64,000 nucleotides of DNA from Leptospira ainazelensis (lineage in GTDB: Bacteria > Spirochaetota > Leptospiria > Leptospirales > Leptospiraceae), in assembly GCF_016918785.1 (NCBI RefSeq), contig NZ_JAFFPT010000055.1, forward strand, positions 69,588-133,587, given 5' to 3'. Below, piece after piece: positions 35,613 through 45,436 of this stretch. Below the pieces are notes generated by a model. It was not told the origin of the DNA and ran no database searches. It worked only from the letters and a program-made list of their open reading frames with translations. Positions within the stretch are counted from its first letter, which is position 1. Each line of letters starts with the position of its first letter. The position numbers were made by a program, and so were the translations under genes.

Positions 35613-36818
35613 ATGCCCGATCCACGTAAAAAAATCATTACACAGACGATTCTTGTCCTCTCTTTGGTGAGTCTTTTGACCGACGTCGCTTCGGAGATGC
35701 TCTACCCGATTCTTCCCATCTATCTCAAAGAGATCGGATTCTCCATTTTTCTCATCGGAATTTTAGAAGGAGTCGCGGAGGCAACTGCGGGTTTTAGCAA
35801 AGGTTCCTTCGGAAGAATGTCCGATCTTTCCGGGAAACGACTTCCCTTTGTTCGCTGGGGTTATCTGTTGAGCGCGCTTTCCAAGCCGATGATGACATTC
35901 TTTATTTCTCCGATTTGGGTTTTTCTGATCCGAACGACGGATCGTCTTGGAAAAGGAATCCGCACTTCGGCTAGGGACGCGCTTCTTTCGGACGAGACCA
36001 CGATCGTAAACAAAGGAACGGTCTTCGGCTTTCATCGATCGATGGATACCTTCGGCGCGGTGTTGGGACCGGTTGGTGCGCTTATCTTTTTATATTTTTA
36101 TCCCGGAAGATACAAAGAATTATTTTTGTTCGCGTTTATCCCCGGTTTCCTCGCGATCGCGTTTACGTTTTTAATTCGAGAAAAATACAGAGAACCGGTT
36201 CTTCCCAAAGAAGGCGAAAACTCCCGTTCTTTCTTACTTTTTTTTCGGTATTGGAAAACTTCTCCTGCCTCATACAGAAATCTCTGCAAAGGAATCCTGC
36301 TCTTTTCTCTTTTTAACGGATCGGACGTTTTTCTTCTTCTAAGACTCAAAGAATTCGGAATGAGCGACTCGGCGTCCATCGGAGCCTACATCTTTTATAA
36401 TGTCGTTTATGCGGGAACCGCGTATCCGTTAGGAATTTTAGGAGATAAGATCGGATTGAAGAGTCTTTTTATCTTCGGGCTCGTTTGTTTTTCTCTCGTT
36501 TATTTTGGAATGGGATTCGGGACCTCTTCTTGGGTTCTCTGGGTTTCGTTTGCGATCTATGGAGTTTTTGCGGCTTCCACGGAAGGAATTTCGAGGGCTT
36601 GGATTACGAATCTAGTTCCCAAAACGGAAACCGCAACTGCATTAGGAACCTTTAATGCGTTTCAGAGTTTTTGTATGATTTTAGCGAGTTCCATCACCGG
36701 ATTTCTTTGGACACAATGGAATTCCACCGTCGCGCTCGGCGCCTCCGGAATCGTAGCTCTCCTTGCGGGCTCGTATCTTTTTTTCTCCGAAGCTCCCAAA
36801 AAACAAAAAAGCTCCTGA
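35613..36818 (+). CDS. Major facilitator superfamily transporter
   Basis: The 401 residues show twelve predicted membrane helices. The first half shows LVSLLTDVASEMLYPILPIYL, then GRMSDLSGKRLPFVRWGYLLSA, which is the A-like loop between helices 2 and 3 with a conserved Asp. RTTDRLGKGIRTSARDALLSD lies between helices 4 and 5. This pattern is seen in a family of MFS proteins with the motif GKGIR(T/G)xxRDALL, often annotated as putative drug or metabolite exporters. It starts 68 bases after tRNA-Val. The stop codon lies within a hairpin terminator. Confidence 0.9.
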   Translation: MPDPRKKIITQTILVLSLVSLLTDVASEMLYPILPIYLKEIGFSIFLIGILEGVAEATAGFSKGSFGRMSDLSGKRLPFVRWGYLLSALSKPMMTFFISPIWVFLIRTTDRLGKGIRTSARDALLSDETTIVNKGTVFGFHRSMDTFGAVLGPVGALIFLYFYPGRYKELFLFAFIPGFLAIAFTFLIREKYREPVLPKEGENSRSFLLFFRYWKTSPASYRNLCKGILLFSLFNGSDVFLLLRLKEFGMSDSASIGAYIFYNVVYAGTAYPLGILGDKIGLKSLFIFGLVCFSLVYFGMGFGTSSWVLWVSFAIYGVFAASTEGISRAWITNLVPKTETATALGTFNAFQSFCMILASSITGFLWTQWNSTVALGASGIVALLAGSYLFFSEAPKKQKSS

Positions 36819-36831
36819 AGTCAGGAGCTTT
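36808..36831. terminator. Bidirectional terminator between MFS and HEAT genes
   Basis: Perfect 11-base arms AAAGCTCCTGA and TCAGGAGCTTT flank a two-base loop and overlap the MFS stop. On the minus strand a long T-rich run follows, so it should also end the convergent HEAT-protein transcript. Confidence 0.8.
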
Positions 36832-36890
36832 CATACACCGGTTTGGTTTGATTTTTATTTAACGATTCAATTTAGAATTTCGATTCGACT

Positions 36891-37766
<876 letters not shown>

Positions 37767-37815
37767 GGAATTCCCTCTCTTGTAATATCGGTTTTTAGAA
37801 TCTCGGGTTAAAGTT

Positions 37816-38376
<561 letters not shown>

Positions 38377-38452
38377 TTTAATTGGTTGCGTCTTTTACGC
38401 ATCGCACAATTCTAGAATCCGTTGCAAAACCCTTCGGTCAAGCAAAATACCC

Positions 38453-39325
38453 ATGCCAAGCCTATTGTTCGATTTTCTCTTCCTGAGCGGACTCGCCAAA
38501 AAGGAGGAAAAACTTCTGCTCTCTCTCCTGGATTGGAAAGAAATTTCCTTTGTGGAATGGTCGAGCGGCGGGAGATTTCCCGAAACAAAAACGGGAGAAA
38601 TAGTGATTCGGAAATCGATCGAAACCGATTCTTTGCAGACTGCATTAGATTGGTCGAAACAACCTCTTCTCATCGGAAGAATGGAATCAAAATCTCTTGG
38701 AGAACTTTTCGATCACGGTTTGAATTATTTTTTAAATTTAGAATCTTCTAAGATCATCGATATTCCTTTGGAGGAAATTCCGCAAAAGAAAGGTTTGAAC
38801 GCGCTCGTAGTCGGGCCCGATCCGCTTCTCTATCAGAGGATCCGCGCACATCTGAGAGCGATGGGATGGGAAACCTACCCGTGCAAAGAACTTTCGTTTC
38901 TCAGAGATCGATACAAAGAATACGAACCCGGAATTTTATTTTTAGACTGGGAAAGGTTGAACGTCAAAGACGCCGTCGATCAACTCAGGAATCTGCCTCA
39001 GAGACCCACCTTCCCTCCTATCGTCGGAATCAGGGACGTAAAAAGGGAGAATCTTTTTCAAGATCTTTCGCTCGGAATCAGGGACTATTGCCAAGAGTTA
39101 TATTCAGAAAAAGAAATATTAGAAATTCTGAATCAATCGATCCACGAAGCGGAAAGGGAAAATATCGGATCGGAAAATCAAAAAAGAATGGTTTTCGAGT
39201 TTAGAACAGGGATCCAACCCACTGGAATCAGAATCGAAAGGATTACGCCGACTCAGTTTTCAACCGATCGGTTGGAAAAAATCAAACTCAGGAATCTGCT
39301 GAACTGGATGCGAAATTTTCTTTGA
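38453..39325 (+). CDS. Protein with degenerate response-regulator receiver-like domain
   Basis: The family is not firmly recognised. Of the 290 residues, 1-115 are an unassigned alpha/beta region. Residues 118-235 follow a receiver fold: [27 protein letters not shown], with [11 protein letters not shown] placing an Asp where the phosphoacceptor strand would end, and [12 protein letters not shown]. The acidic pair after strand 1 is missing, so phosphorylation is doubtful. The start is set at ATG 38453, since the longer frame lacks conserved sequence. It is divergent from the PhaR-type gene and could share regulation. Confidence 0.5.
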   Translation: MPSLLFDFLFLSGLAKKEEKLLLSLLDWKEISFVEWSSGGRFPETKTGEIVIRKSIETDSLQTALDWSKQPLLIGRMESKSLGELFDHGLNYFLNLESSKIIDIPLEEIPQKKGLNALVVGPDPLLYQRIRAHLRAMGWETYPCKELSFLRDRYKEYEPGILFLDWERLNVKDAVDQLRNLPQRPTFPPIVGIRDVKRENLFQDLSLGIRDYCQELYSEKEILEILNQSIHEAERENIGSENQKRMVFEFRTGIQPTGIRIERITPTQFSTDRLEKIKLRNLLNWMRNFL

Positions 39326-39379
39326 ACGCCTGCTTCGTTTTTCGCTTTTAAAACGTCAATTCAAACAAATCCTGGGTTT

Positions 39380-39811
39380 ATGAATTCCATCCAAGTCAAA
39401 TCGATAGAAAGTCCGGAAGAAATTCTTTCCACATTTCCGGTGATGAGTCAATTGAGGCCCGATCTAAAAAAGGAAGAATATCTGACGCTCGTATCTTCCA
39501 TGATGAAAGAAGGTTATCTTTTAGCGGCGGCATTGGAGGATTCGGAAATCTGTTCGGTCGCAGGATATCGTTTCGGAACTATGCTCGCGCGCGGAAAATA
39601 TTTATACGTGGACGATCTTGTCACCGATAGTACAAAACGATCCCGAAATTTCGGAAAGATACTTTTTGATTGGCTCGTTTCCGAAGCAAAAAAGAGAGAC
39701 TGCGATCAGTTTCACCTGGACAGCGGCGTTCAAAGATATTCCGCTCATCGATTTTACCTACGGGAAAGAATGATCATATCATCGCATCATTTCGTCTTAA
39801 TGTTAAAGTAG
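39380..39811 (+). CDS. GNAT-family N-acetyltransferase
   Basis: A compact acetyltransferase of 143 residues. The central strands GYLLAAALEDSEICSVAGYRFG and KYLYVDDLVTDSTKRSRNFGKILFDWLVSEAK fit GNAT motif A, where the acetyl-CoA pyrophosphate loop normally reads R/QxxGxG/A; here it is SRNFGKI, a variant. The final helix and strand are DSGVQRYSAHRFYLRERM. The substrate is unknown. A KTSC gene begins eight bases after the stop, so the two are probably cotranscribed. Confidence 0.82.
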   Translation: MNSIQVKSIESPEEILSTFPVMSQLRPDLKKEEYLTLVSSMMKEGYLLAAALEDSEICSVAGYRFGTMLARGKYLYVDDLVTDSTKRSRNFGKILFDWLVSEAKKRDCDQFHLDSGVQRYSAHRFYLRERMIISSHHFVLMLK

Positions 39812-39819
39812 AATTAAGA

Positions 39820-40014
39820 ATGTTAGAAACACATTATATTTCCTCCCCTGAAATCGAATCCATAGGTTACGATCCGGAAATCGGAGAACTTCATATTAGA
39901 ATGAGAGACGGAAAGGAAAAGATACTTTCCGGTATCAAAACCGAAGTTTATACAAAATTGATGCAATCCGGATCCAAAGCGGAATTTTTACGAAATCTGA
40001 TCGAATCCATTTGA
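39820..40014 (+). CDS. KTSC-domain small protein
   Basis: Only 64 residues long. It starts at ATG 39820, since the longer open frame before it is a shadow of the acetyltransferase gene. The sequence IESIGYDPEIGELHIRMRDGK matches the first strands of the KTSC family, but the Lys-Thr-Ser-Cys end is not conserved. KTSC domains are found alone or fused to lysyl-tRNA synthetase-like and RecA-related proteins, and their role is unclear. It probably shares a transcript with the GNAT gene. Confidence 0.75.
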   Translation: MLETHYISSPEIESIGYDPEIGELHIRMRDGKEKILSGIKTEVYTKLMQSGSKAEFLRNLIESI

Positions 40015-40086
40015 TATATTTTTCCATCCTTCAATTATTGTTGAAGTAATCATTTCCAATCTAATGATTGGATTGAGATAAAAACG

Positions 40087-40554
40087 ATGCCTCGTCCCAA
40101 AGAACAAAAAACCTCACAACTCATCGATACCGCCTTCGCGTATTATTTTCATAGAACGGATCGTCTTTTAAGGCTTCATTTTACAAAACTCATGTCCGAT
40201 TTCAAAGAAGACATTACGGTTGAACAATGGATTCTTCTCAATCAGCTTTCGGCAACCGGATCCGCTTCACAAACGGATCTTGTCGATAAAACTTTCAAAG
40301 ATAGACCGAACGTTACTCGCCTTTTAGACGGTCTGGAAAAAAAGGATCTAGTCCAAAGAGAAGACGATCCCGCCGATAGAAGAAAATTCCAAGTTGTCAT
40401 TACAAAAAAGGGAAAAGCGCTTTTGGAAAGAACGCTTCCACTCATGCTAAAAGAGAGAAAGTCCGTTTACAAGGGATTAAGCAATTCCGATTTACAAGTT
40501 CTCAAAAGGATTTCTGAAACGATCGAAACCAACGTCTTGGATGGAAGAATATAA
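40087..40554 (+). CDS. MarR-family transcriptional regulator
   Basis: A winged-helix regulator of 155 residues. The HTH is LNQLSATGSASQTDLVDKTFKDRPNVTRLLDGLEKKDLV, followed by the wing QREDDPADRRKFQVVITKKG, with the DxRxxxxxLT-like signature of MarR. Such proteins bind as dimers and respond to phenolic or oxidising compounds. The next gene, peroxiredoxin-like, is convergent; the intergenic space carries a 60-bp repeat. Confidence 0.92.
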   Translation: MPRPKEQKTSQLIDTAFAYYFHRTDRLLRLHFTKLMSDFKEDITVEQWILLNQLSATGSASQTDLVDKTFKDRPNVTRLLDGLEKKDLVQREDDPADRRKFQVVITKKGKALLERTLPLMLKERKSVYKGLSNSDLQVLKRISETIETNVLDGRI

Positions 40555-40582
40555 GGTTCCGTCCCAAAACCGGGACTGAACC
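40555..40582 (+). terminator. Hairpin directly after the MarR gene
   Basis: GGTT and GTCCC arms pair with GGGAC and AACC around an AAAACC loop. It starts at the stop codon but lacks a T run, so termination is uncertain. It overlaps the start of repeat copy B. Confidence 0.35.
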
Positions 40583-40620
40583 TTGCAGCTTGATCTTTCA
40601 GATAAAGTATAATCGAGTTT
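40564..40620 (+). repeat. 60-bp dispersed repeat, copy B
   Basis: This closely matches the reverse complement of 19053-19114: shared blocks include CAAAACCGGGAC, CCTTGC, GCTTGATCTTTC and GATAAAGTATAA. Both copies abut a gene end. Confidence 0.75.
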
Positions 40621-40687
40621 AGGGACTCGCTATAAGTCGTTTTCTCGTTTCAGAATCTAAAATCGATTTCGGCCAACGGACTTTGTT

Positions 40688-41224
40688 TCAGTTGAGATAG
40701 GCTTTTAAATCTTCCAAGGGAATGTGATCCGTAACCTTTTTTGAAAATTTAACGATTTGTAACCTTAGATCCGGTCCGATCAAAAACTCGGCAGGCATAC
40801 GATCCATTTTCATACCCGGGACTTTTTTCATTTCGAAACCCAATTCCTCAGCTTCCTTGATTTCTTTTTTTCCCGTAAGAATGGTACTGATAACGCCGAG
40901 CCAAGATCGTTTCACCTGGTAAAGCTTATACAATCGATTGGAAGGATCCGGAATCAAAGGAAACGGCATTTCCTTTTTACCGACGCTATTTTTGATACTT
41001 TCTTCGGAGGATTCAAATACTGCCAATATTCCGAGTCCCTTTTTCTGAAGTTCGGGATAAACCTTTAGAAGTTGGTGAACCCGTAAATTACAAAGCGCAC
41101 ACTCTGCGTTTCTAAAAAACGCCAAAAGAGTATATTTACCCTTCAAATCGGCGAGATGAATCGTATTTCCGAGATAATCCTTTGCCGAAAACTCTTTCGC
41201 AGTATCTCCCGTTTTTAGTCCCAT
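40688..41224 (-). CDS. Peroxiredoxin-like / AhpC-TSA thioredoxin-fold protein
   Basis: The protein has 178 residues. A thioredoxin fold opens with AKEFSAKDYLGNTIHLADLKGKYTLLAFFRNAECALCNLRVHQL. The CALC pair takes the place of the peroxidatic cysteine region, so the site looks like a CxxC redox pair and not the typical PVCT peroxiredoxin motif. This fits the group annotated as peroxiredoxin-like family proteins, which reduce peroxides or disulfides in the cytoplasm. No export signal is seen. It could be a target of the adjacent MarR regulator, though only proximity supports this. Confidence 0.8.
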   Translation of the reverse strand: MGLKTGDTAKEFSAKDYLGNTIHLADLKGKYTLLAFFRNAECALCNLRVHQLLKVYPELQKKGLGILAVFESSEESIKNSVGKKEMPFPLIPDPSNRLYKLYQVKRSWLGVISTILTGKKEIKEAEELGFEMKKVPGMKMDRMPAEFLIGPDLRLQIVKFSKKVTDHIPLEDLKAYLN

Positions 41225-41444
41225 AAAAACCTCCTTTTATTCAGATTTTTACAATAGGCTTTTTTGTTGCCTATGCAACAATTATTTAGGTATCTTTTTT
41301 ATTTTTTAAACAAAAAGGCTTATCATTCCGGGAAAACGGACTGATGATCGAAACGCGCTCATCGATTTCTGGGGATTTTAGGATCTTTTTTGAGTGAACA
41401 AAAGATCCTTGACTTTCCCTTCTAAAACCTTACCCTCCTGGACC

Positions 41445-42374
41445 ATGAAACGTATTCTACTCTACGTCCTACCGGTTTTGTTAGTTTTATGTATCGCGCT
41501 TCCATTTATAGCGGATGGAGAGAAGCAGATCATCGATTCCGAAATTCGTTCCAAAAGCGGCGGAACGTTTTTAGACACTCCGGACGGATTCGTTCACTAC
41601 GAGTTCAACGGCCCTGAAAACGGGGAGGTTGTAGTTTTAGTTCCCGGATTTTCCAATCCGCTTTTTATTTTCGAACCTCTATCGAAAATTCTACAAAAAG
41701 AAGGTTATCGGGTTCTTACGATGGATCTTTTTGGAAGAGGACTTTCGGATCGTCCCGATACGGATTACAATCCGGAACTTTTCGAAAGGGAATTGCTTTC
41801 TTTATTCCATTCTTTGAATATTCGAAAACCCGTAAATTTAATCGGAACTTCTATGGGAGGAATTATAGTCTGCCAGTTTACGTTAAAACATCCGGAAAAA
41901 GTTAAAAAGCTCGGTTTGATAGCGCCTGCGGGTTTCCCGATGGAAATTCCTTTAATGGGAAAATTGACAAGGCTTCCGGGAATCGGCGACTATCTTACAA
42001 AAGCCTTTGGAGACGGTACGCTTCTCAAAGGTTCAAAAACAAATTTCTTTGCTCCGGACAAATTTCCGGAATTCAATTCAATCTATAAAGAGCAAATGAA
42101 ATACATAGGTTTTAAAAAAGCGATTCTTTCCAGTTTGAGAAATATGCCTTTAGAGTCTTTTCAAAAAGAATATGAAAAATTGAGCGAGAATCCAATTCCT
42201 AAGTTGCTGATTTGGGGAAGAGATGACAAAGTAGTACCTTTCAAAAATAGCGAAGTTGCCGTCAAAACTCTAAAAGGAATCGAGTTTCTTTCTTTAGAAA
42301 ACGAGGGTCATGTTCCCCATTTTGAATCTCCGGAAAGAATTCTCCCAAAACTCCTTGAATTTCTGAAAAAGTAA
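41445..42374 (+). CDS. Alpha/beta hydrolase with N-terminal membrane anchor
   Basis: Beginning at ATG 41445 (309 residues) the protein opens with a hydrophobic segment LYVLPVLLVLCIALPF, so it is anchored or exported; a GTG at 41394 would add 17 residues. The hydrolase core shows the oxyanion region VVLVPGFSNP, the nucleophile elbow GTSMGG (Ser), the acid WGRDDKVVPF and the catalytic histidine NEGHVPHFESPE. It should cleave an ester or related bond; the substrate is unknown. The triad is intact. Confidence 0.88.
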   Translation: MKRILLYVLPVLLVLCIALPFIADGEKQIIDSEIRSKSGGTFLDTPDGFVHYEFNGPENGEVVVLVPGFSNPLFIFEPLSKILQKEGYRVLTMDLFGRGLSDRPDTDYNPELFERELLSLFHSLNIRKPVNLIGTSMGGIIVCQFTLKHPEKVKKLGLIAPAGFPMEIPLMGKLTRLPGIGDYLTKAFGDGTLLKGSKTNFFAPDKFPEFNSIYKEQMKYIGFKKAILSSLRNMPLESFQKEYEKLSENPIPKLLIWGRDDKVVPFKNSEVAVKTLKGIEFLSLENEGHVPHFESPERILPKLLEFLKK

Positions 42375-42377
42375 AAA

Positions 42378-42391
42378 GTAGGAACTCTCAC
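42378..42391 (+). repeat. GTAGGAACTCTCAC dispersed repeat
   Basis: A copy of the GGAACTC repeat four bases past the stop of the alpha/beta hydrolase gene, in its GTAGGAACTCTCAC form, close to the one at 45561. Confidence 0.5.
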
Positions 42392-42423
42392 ACTTTAAAA
42401 AAATTCCTACTTTCCAAACTCCT

Positions 42424-42969
42424 TTAATCCAACGGAACCAAATAGGTTGTTTTATGTTCGGTCAAAGGTTCATAGATTTCCATCGAAGGTTTTTCTTTTA
42501 AGTTACAACCTCTCGTTTCGCAGGCCTGAAAAACGACAGGATAAACCTTATAGATTCCTAAAAAAATCGAGAGAAAATTCTTTAAAGGAAACTCGGCTAG
42601 GACGTATTTTTTTTCTGGAATCGTTCGAAGTTTTAAATCCAGCGAAAGACCTTCCGGGACTCTCGCCAAAGGTTCCGTCAAAATCACACCGACTTCCGAG
42701 CGAAGTTTTTCTTTTGAAACTTCATTCGGATTATCGAGATAAATTCCGAAAAGTTTGAAGTTCTGAATTCCTTTGGCGGGAAGTTCTTTCTGCAAAATTT
42801 CAAAAGAAACGCCGACGTTTCTATAATCGCCGATTCGATCGTGTGACAAAACATAGAATGGGCCGCGATTCTCTTCCTTAACCTGAACCTGATCAAAAGC
42901 TCCCATATAAAATAAGAATCCGGTCAGACCAAGAATCAAAACCAACGTTAAAAGTGCAAAAATTCTCAT
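42424..42969 (-). CDS. Membrane-anchored protein of unknown function
   Basis: The family is not recognised. The protein has 181 residues and a single N-terminal hydrophobic helix (residues 3-22), then an alpha/beta body with [28 protein letters not shown], an internal [20 protein letters not shown] and two cysteines (FQACETRGC). This looks like a GyrI-like or SOUL-type small-ligand domain in outline, but the match is weak. GGGGGA precedes the ATG by four bases. It converges with the alpha/beta hydrolase gene. Confidence 0.65.
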   Translation of the reverse strand: MRIFALLTLVLILGLTGFLFYMGAFDQVQVKEENRGPFYVLSHDRIGDYRNVGVSFEILQKELPAKGIQNFKLFGIYLDNPNEVSKEKLRSEVGVILTEPLARVPEGLSLDLKLRTIPEKKYVLAEFPLKNFLSIFLGIYKVYPVVFQACETRGCNLKEKPSMEIYEPLTEHKTTYLVPLD

Positions 42970-43075
42970 ATTTCCCCCGTTAAACGTTTAGGAGATTGGA
43001 GGAATTCCTTTTGTATTCAATCCCTTTTTACACTTCCCCGAAGAATTTCTGAAATCAAGAAATCGTATTTTGAAA

Positions 43076-43107
43076 TGAACATATTTTTTGAACATGTTCA
43101 AAAAATA
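43076..43107. promoter_or_regulatory. Upstream operator palindrome (GAACATGTTC), site 1
   Basis: A 26-bp perfect palindrome centred between 43094 and 43095, with core GAACATGTTC flanked by T6 and A6 runs (43082-43107). A half-site TGAACAT lies next to it at 43076. It stands upstream of the promoter of the ankyrin-TetR operon, a likely binding site for that TetR protein. Confidence 0.8.
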
Positions 43108-43111
43108 AAAC

Positions 43112-43139
43112 TTTACAAAAAATTGACAAGATCCATAAT
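43112..43139 (+). promoter_or_regulatory. Sigma-70-like promoter of the ankyrin-TetR operon
   Basis: TTTACA at 43112-43117 and CATAAT at 43134-43139 are spaced by 16 bases. Transcription would start near 43146, inside the second palindrome, so bound repressor would block it. Confidence 0.6.
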
Positions 43140-43153
43140 TTGAACATGTTCAA
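43140..43153. promoter_or_regulatory. Operator palindrome (TTGAACATGTTCAA), site 2
   Basis: A perfect 14-bp palindrome identical in its core to site 1. The two centres are 52 bp apart, close to five helical turns, so proteins on both would face the same side. It directly follows the -10 element. Confidence 0.85.
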
Positions 43154-43169
43154 TTTATGGAGTAAAAAT

Positions 43170-44009
43170 ATGAAACGAATCCATCTCATCTTTCTTTTGT
43201 TCCTTTTTGGAACCGCGTCCTCCGCTTATGGCGATTCACAAACCGATTTTTTTGAAGAAGTTCGTAAAGGGGATTTGGTTAAGATCGAAAAGACTCTTGC
43301 AAGGGAACCGGAGCTGGTAGAATACACCGACGGCAGAGGCAGAAACGCGGTGTTTTACGCGATCGAAAGCGCAAATCCAAAGGTTCTAAAGTTTATCTTA
43401 GATCGATACAATCCGGTCGATAGAGCCGATAACGCAGGCGAATATCCGATTCATCTCGCCGCGAGATATTCCGATAGCAAGTTGTTAGAATTACTGGTTG
43501 AGCGCGATTCTTTCTTGGAATATCTCAATCGAAACGGTGAGAATGCGTTAGATGTAGCTTTACAATATGGAAACACGAATGCTGCCGCTTACTTAATGGC
43601 TAAGGGTTTAAAAGCCTCCAAACCCAAATCCGGTGGTCCTTTCACGATCGGACTTTACACGGCTTATCTCGTCATTAGTATTCTGATGACCATCTGGGTT
43701 GCCAGAACCCTTTTTAATAACGGGAGAATCTTTTTGGTACAAATGTTCAATGGAGAAGAAAAACTCGCGGATTCCATCAATCACCTTCTGATCGTCGGAT
43801 TCTATCTGATCAATATCGGTTACATAAGCCTTTCCTTGACTACCAACCAAAAACCTTTAGATCTGGCAGAATGTATCGAAGTCTTAACCACGAAAGTCGG
43901 TGTTGTACTTTTGATTTTAGGTGTGATGCATTTTTTCAACCTGTTCTTGTTTGCGAAGTTCAGAAAGAAAATCTCATCCAGTTTTGGAGAAGCTGAAGTC
44001 AGAGCATGA
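43170..44009 (+). CDS. Ankyrin-repeat protein with C-terminal membrane domain
   Basis: The protein has 279 residues from ATG 43170, which has GGAG seven or eight bases ahead; a TTG at 43140 lies inside the operator and is unlikely. Residues 1-20 form a signal peptide or anchor. Residues 25-150 hold about four ankyrin units (GRNAVFYAIESANPKVLKFILDR, NAGEYPIHLAARYSDSKLLELLVE, NGENALDVALQYGNTNAAAYLMAKG). Residues 165-275 contain three membrane helices. The ankyrin face is periplasmic if the signal is cut. The ATGA overlap with the following TetR gene and the paired operators indicate tight control. Its trigger is unknown. Confidence 0.8.
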   Translation: MKRIHLIFLLFLFGTASSAYGDSQTDFFEEVRKGDLVKIEKTLAREPELVEYTDGRGRNAVFYAIESANPKVLKFILDRYNPVDRADNAGEYPIHLAARYSDSKLLELLVERDSFLEYLNRNGENALDVALQYGNTNAAAYLMAKGLKASKPKSGGPFTIGLYTAYLVISILMTIWVARTLFNNGRIFLVQMFNGEEKLADSINHLLIVGFYLINIGYISLSLTTNQKPLDLAECIEVLTTKVGVVLLILGVMHFFNLFLFAKFRKKISSSFGEAEVRA

Positions 44010-44692
44010 TTCGAAAAAAAATCAAATCCACGGGAGAAACCGGGAAGTCTCAACAAACCCGGTCTCTCCTTTTTAAAACAGCGATCTCATTGTTTCAAAA
44101 AGAAGGATACGATGAGACCACGATGAGAGCCATCGCTCAAAAGGCGGGTCTCGCGGTGGGGGCCACCTACTATCATTTCAAAACGAAAGAAGATATCGTC
44201 CTGGAATTTTATAGACTTACTCAGGAGGAAGCCAATATTCAAAATATTGAATTCTGCAAATCCGAGTCCGAACTAAAGGTAAGAGTAAAGAATATCATTC
44301 GATTCAAACTCGGGCAATTTCAAGGATATGAAAAATTCTTACACGTTCTTGCAAGGAGCGGCGGAGATCCCAAACACCCTCTTTCCCCCTTTAGCAAAGA
44401 AACTGAACAAATCCGAGAGGACGCGATTTCCCTTTTTCGAGACGCCATCGAAACTTCTAAGGATTCGGTTTCCGCAGATTTAGTTGCGGACCTGCCTTTT
44501 TTATTCTGGCTCTTACAATTAGGATTTATCTATGTTTGGCTGTTCGATTCCTCCCCAAAAAAGAAAAAAACCGAAACGCTCATAGATAAAGGTTTAGATC
44601 TGGTTTTTCAACTTCTCAAACTTTCTTCCCTTCCTATTTTCCGATCCGTAAGAAAGTCGGTCTTGTCGATGATCGAACTTTTTAAAAATTAA
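44006..44692 (+). CDS. TetR-family transcriptional regulator
   Basis: The 228 residues carry an HTH at residues 15-65: QQTRSLLFKTAISLFQKEGYDETTMRAIAQKAGLAVGATYYHFKTKEDIVLEF, cited here in its family order (AISLFQKEGY, TTMRAIAQKAG, TYYHFKTK). The C-terminal ligand domain is helical. It overlaps the ankyrin gene by four bases and is probably autoregulatory through the GAACATGTTC palindromes in front of that gene. PPK2 follows after 24 bases and may be part of the same transcript. Confidence 0.9.
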   Translation: MIRKKIKSTGETGKSQQTRSLLFKTAISLFQKEGYDETTMRAIAQKAGLAVGATYYHFKTKEDIVLEFYRLTQEEANIQNIEFCKSESELKVRVKNIIRFKLGQFQGYEKFLHVLARSGGDPKHPLSPFSKETEQIREDAISLFRDAIETSKDSVSADLVADLPFLFWLLQLGFIYVWLFDSSPKKKKTETLIDKGLDLVFQLLKLSSLPIFRSVRKSVLSMIELFKN

Positions 44693-44716
44693 AAACCTTA
44701 CAAGCAGGCTTTCGAA

Positions 44717-45436
44717 ATGAATCTTAAAGACGTCGCCACTCTTCCTTCCGCTGACAAGAACAAGGAAGAAGTCCTTCTCAAAACGGAAGAATATCTGAAG
44801 GATCTTTACAAACTTCAAGAAAAGTTATACGCAAAAAAAGAAAATTCAGTTCTGATTCTTTTACAAGGAGTGGATACGGCGGGAAAGGACGGAACGATCA
44901 AACACGTTTTTGCCGGCTTAAATCCGCAAGGATGTTCCGTAAAGGCCTGGACAAAACCGAATTCGGAAGAAGTTCAATACGATTTTCTCTGGAGAATTCA
45001 TAAATACGTTCCTTCCAAAGGTATGATCTATATACACAATCGTTCCCACTATGAAGACGTGATTGTGCCGATCGTTCAACAAAATCTTCCTGAAAAAAGA
45101 ATCAAAGAAAGAATGGAATCGATCCGTAATTTCGAGAGACATCTTTTAAGGGAAAACAACACTCTTATCCTTAAATTCTTCTTACATATCTCGAAAGAAA
45201 TTCAAAAGGAAAGAATCGAAGAAAGAATCAATAATCCGGATAAAAAATGGAAGTATGATCCCTCGGACGAAGTCACTCAAGATCGTTGGGATGATTATCG
45301 TTCCGCTTATGAAACGATCTTCAATGAAAAAGATCAGGAGAAAGAATGGAATCTGATTCCCTCCGATAAGAAGTGGTATCGAAATTATAAGGTAGCGAAA
45401 ATTATCTGCAAAGAGTTGGAGAAAATCGTTTCTTAG
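44717..45436 (+). CDS. Polyphosphate kinase 2 family protein
   Basis: The 239 residues form a P-loop fold with the PPK2 signatures: Walker A region LILLQGVDTAGKDGTIKHVF, KAWTKPNSEEVQYDFLWR, the Walker B/lid segment GMIYIHNRSHYEDVIV, and the tail SDKKWYRNYKVAKIICKEL. Enzymes of this family move phosphate between polyphosphate and nucleoside mono- or diphosphates; short single-domain members often act on ADP or AMP. No exopolyphosphatase or other PPK is nearby. It is close behind the TetR gene and may answer to the same signal. Confidence 0.92.
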   Translation: MNLKDVATLPSADKNKEEVLLKTEEYLKDLYKLQEKLYAKKENSVLILLQGVDTAGKDGTIKHVFAGLNPQGCSVKAWTKPNSEEVQYDFLWRIHKYVPSKGMIYIHNRSHYEDVIVPIVQQNLPEKRIKERMESIRNFERHLLRENNTLILKFFLHISKEIQKERIEERINNPDKKWKYDPSDEVTQDRWDDYRSAYETIFNEKDQEKEWNLIPSDKKWYRNYKVAKIICKELEKIVS

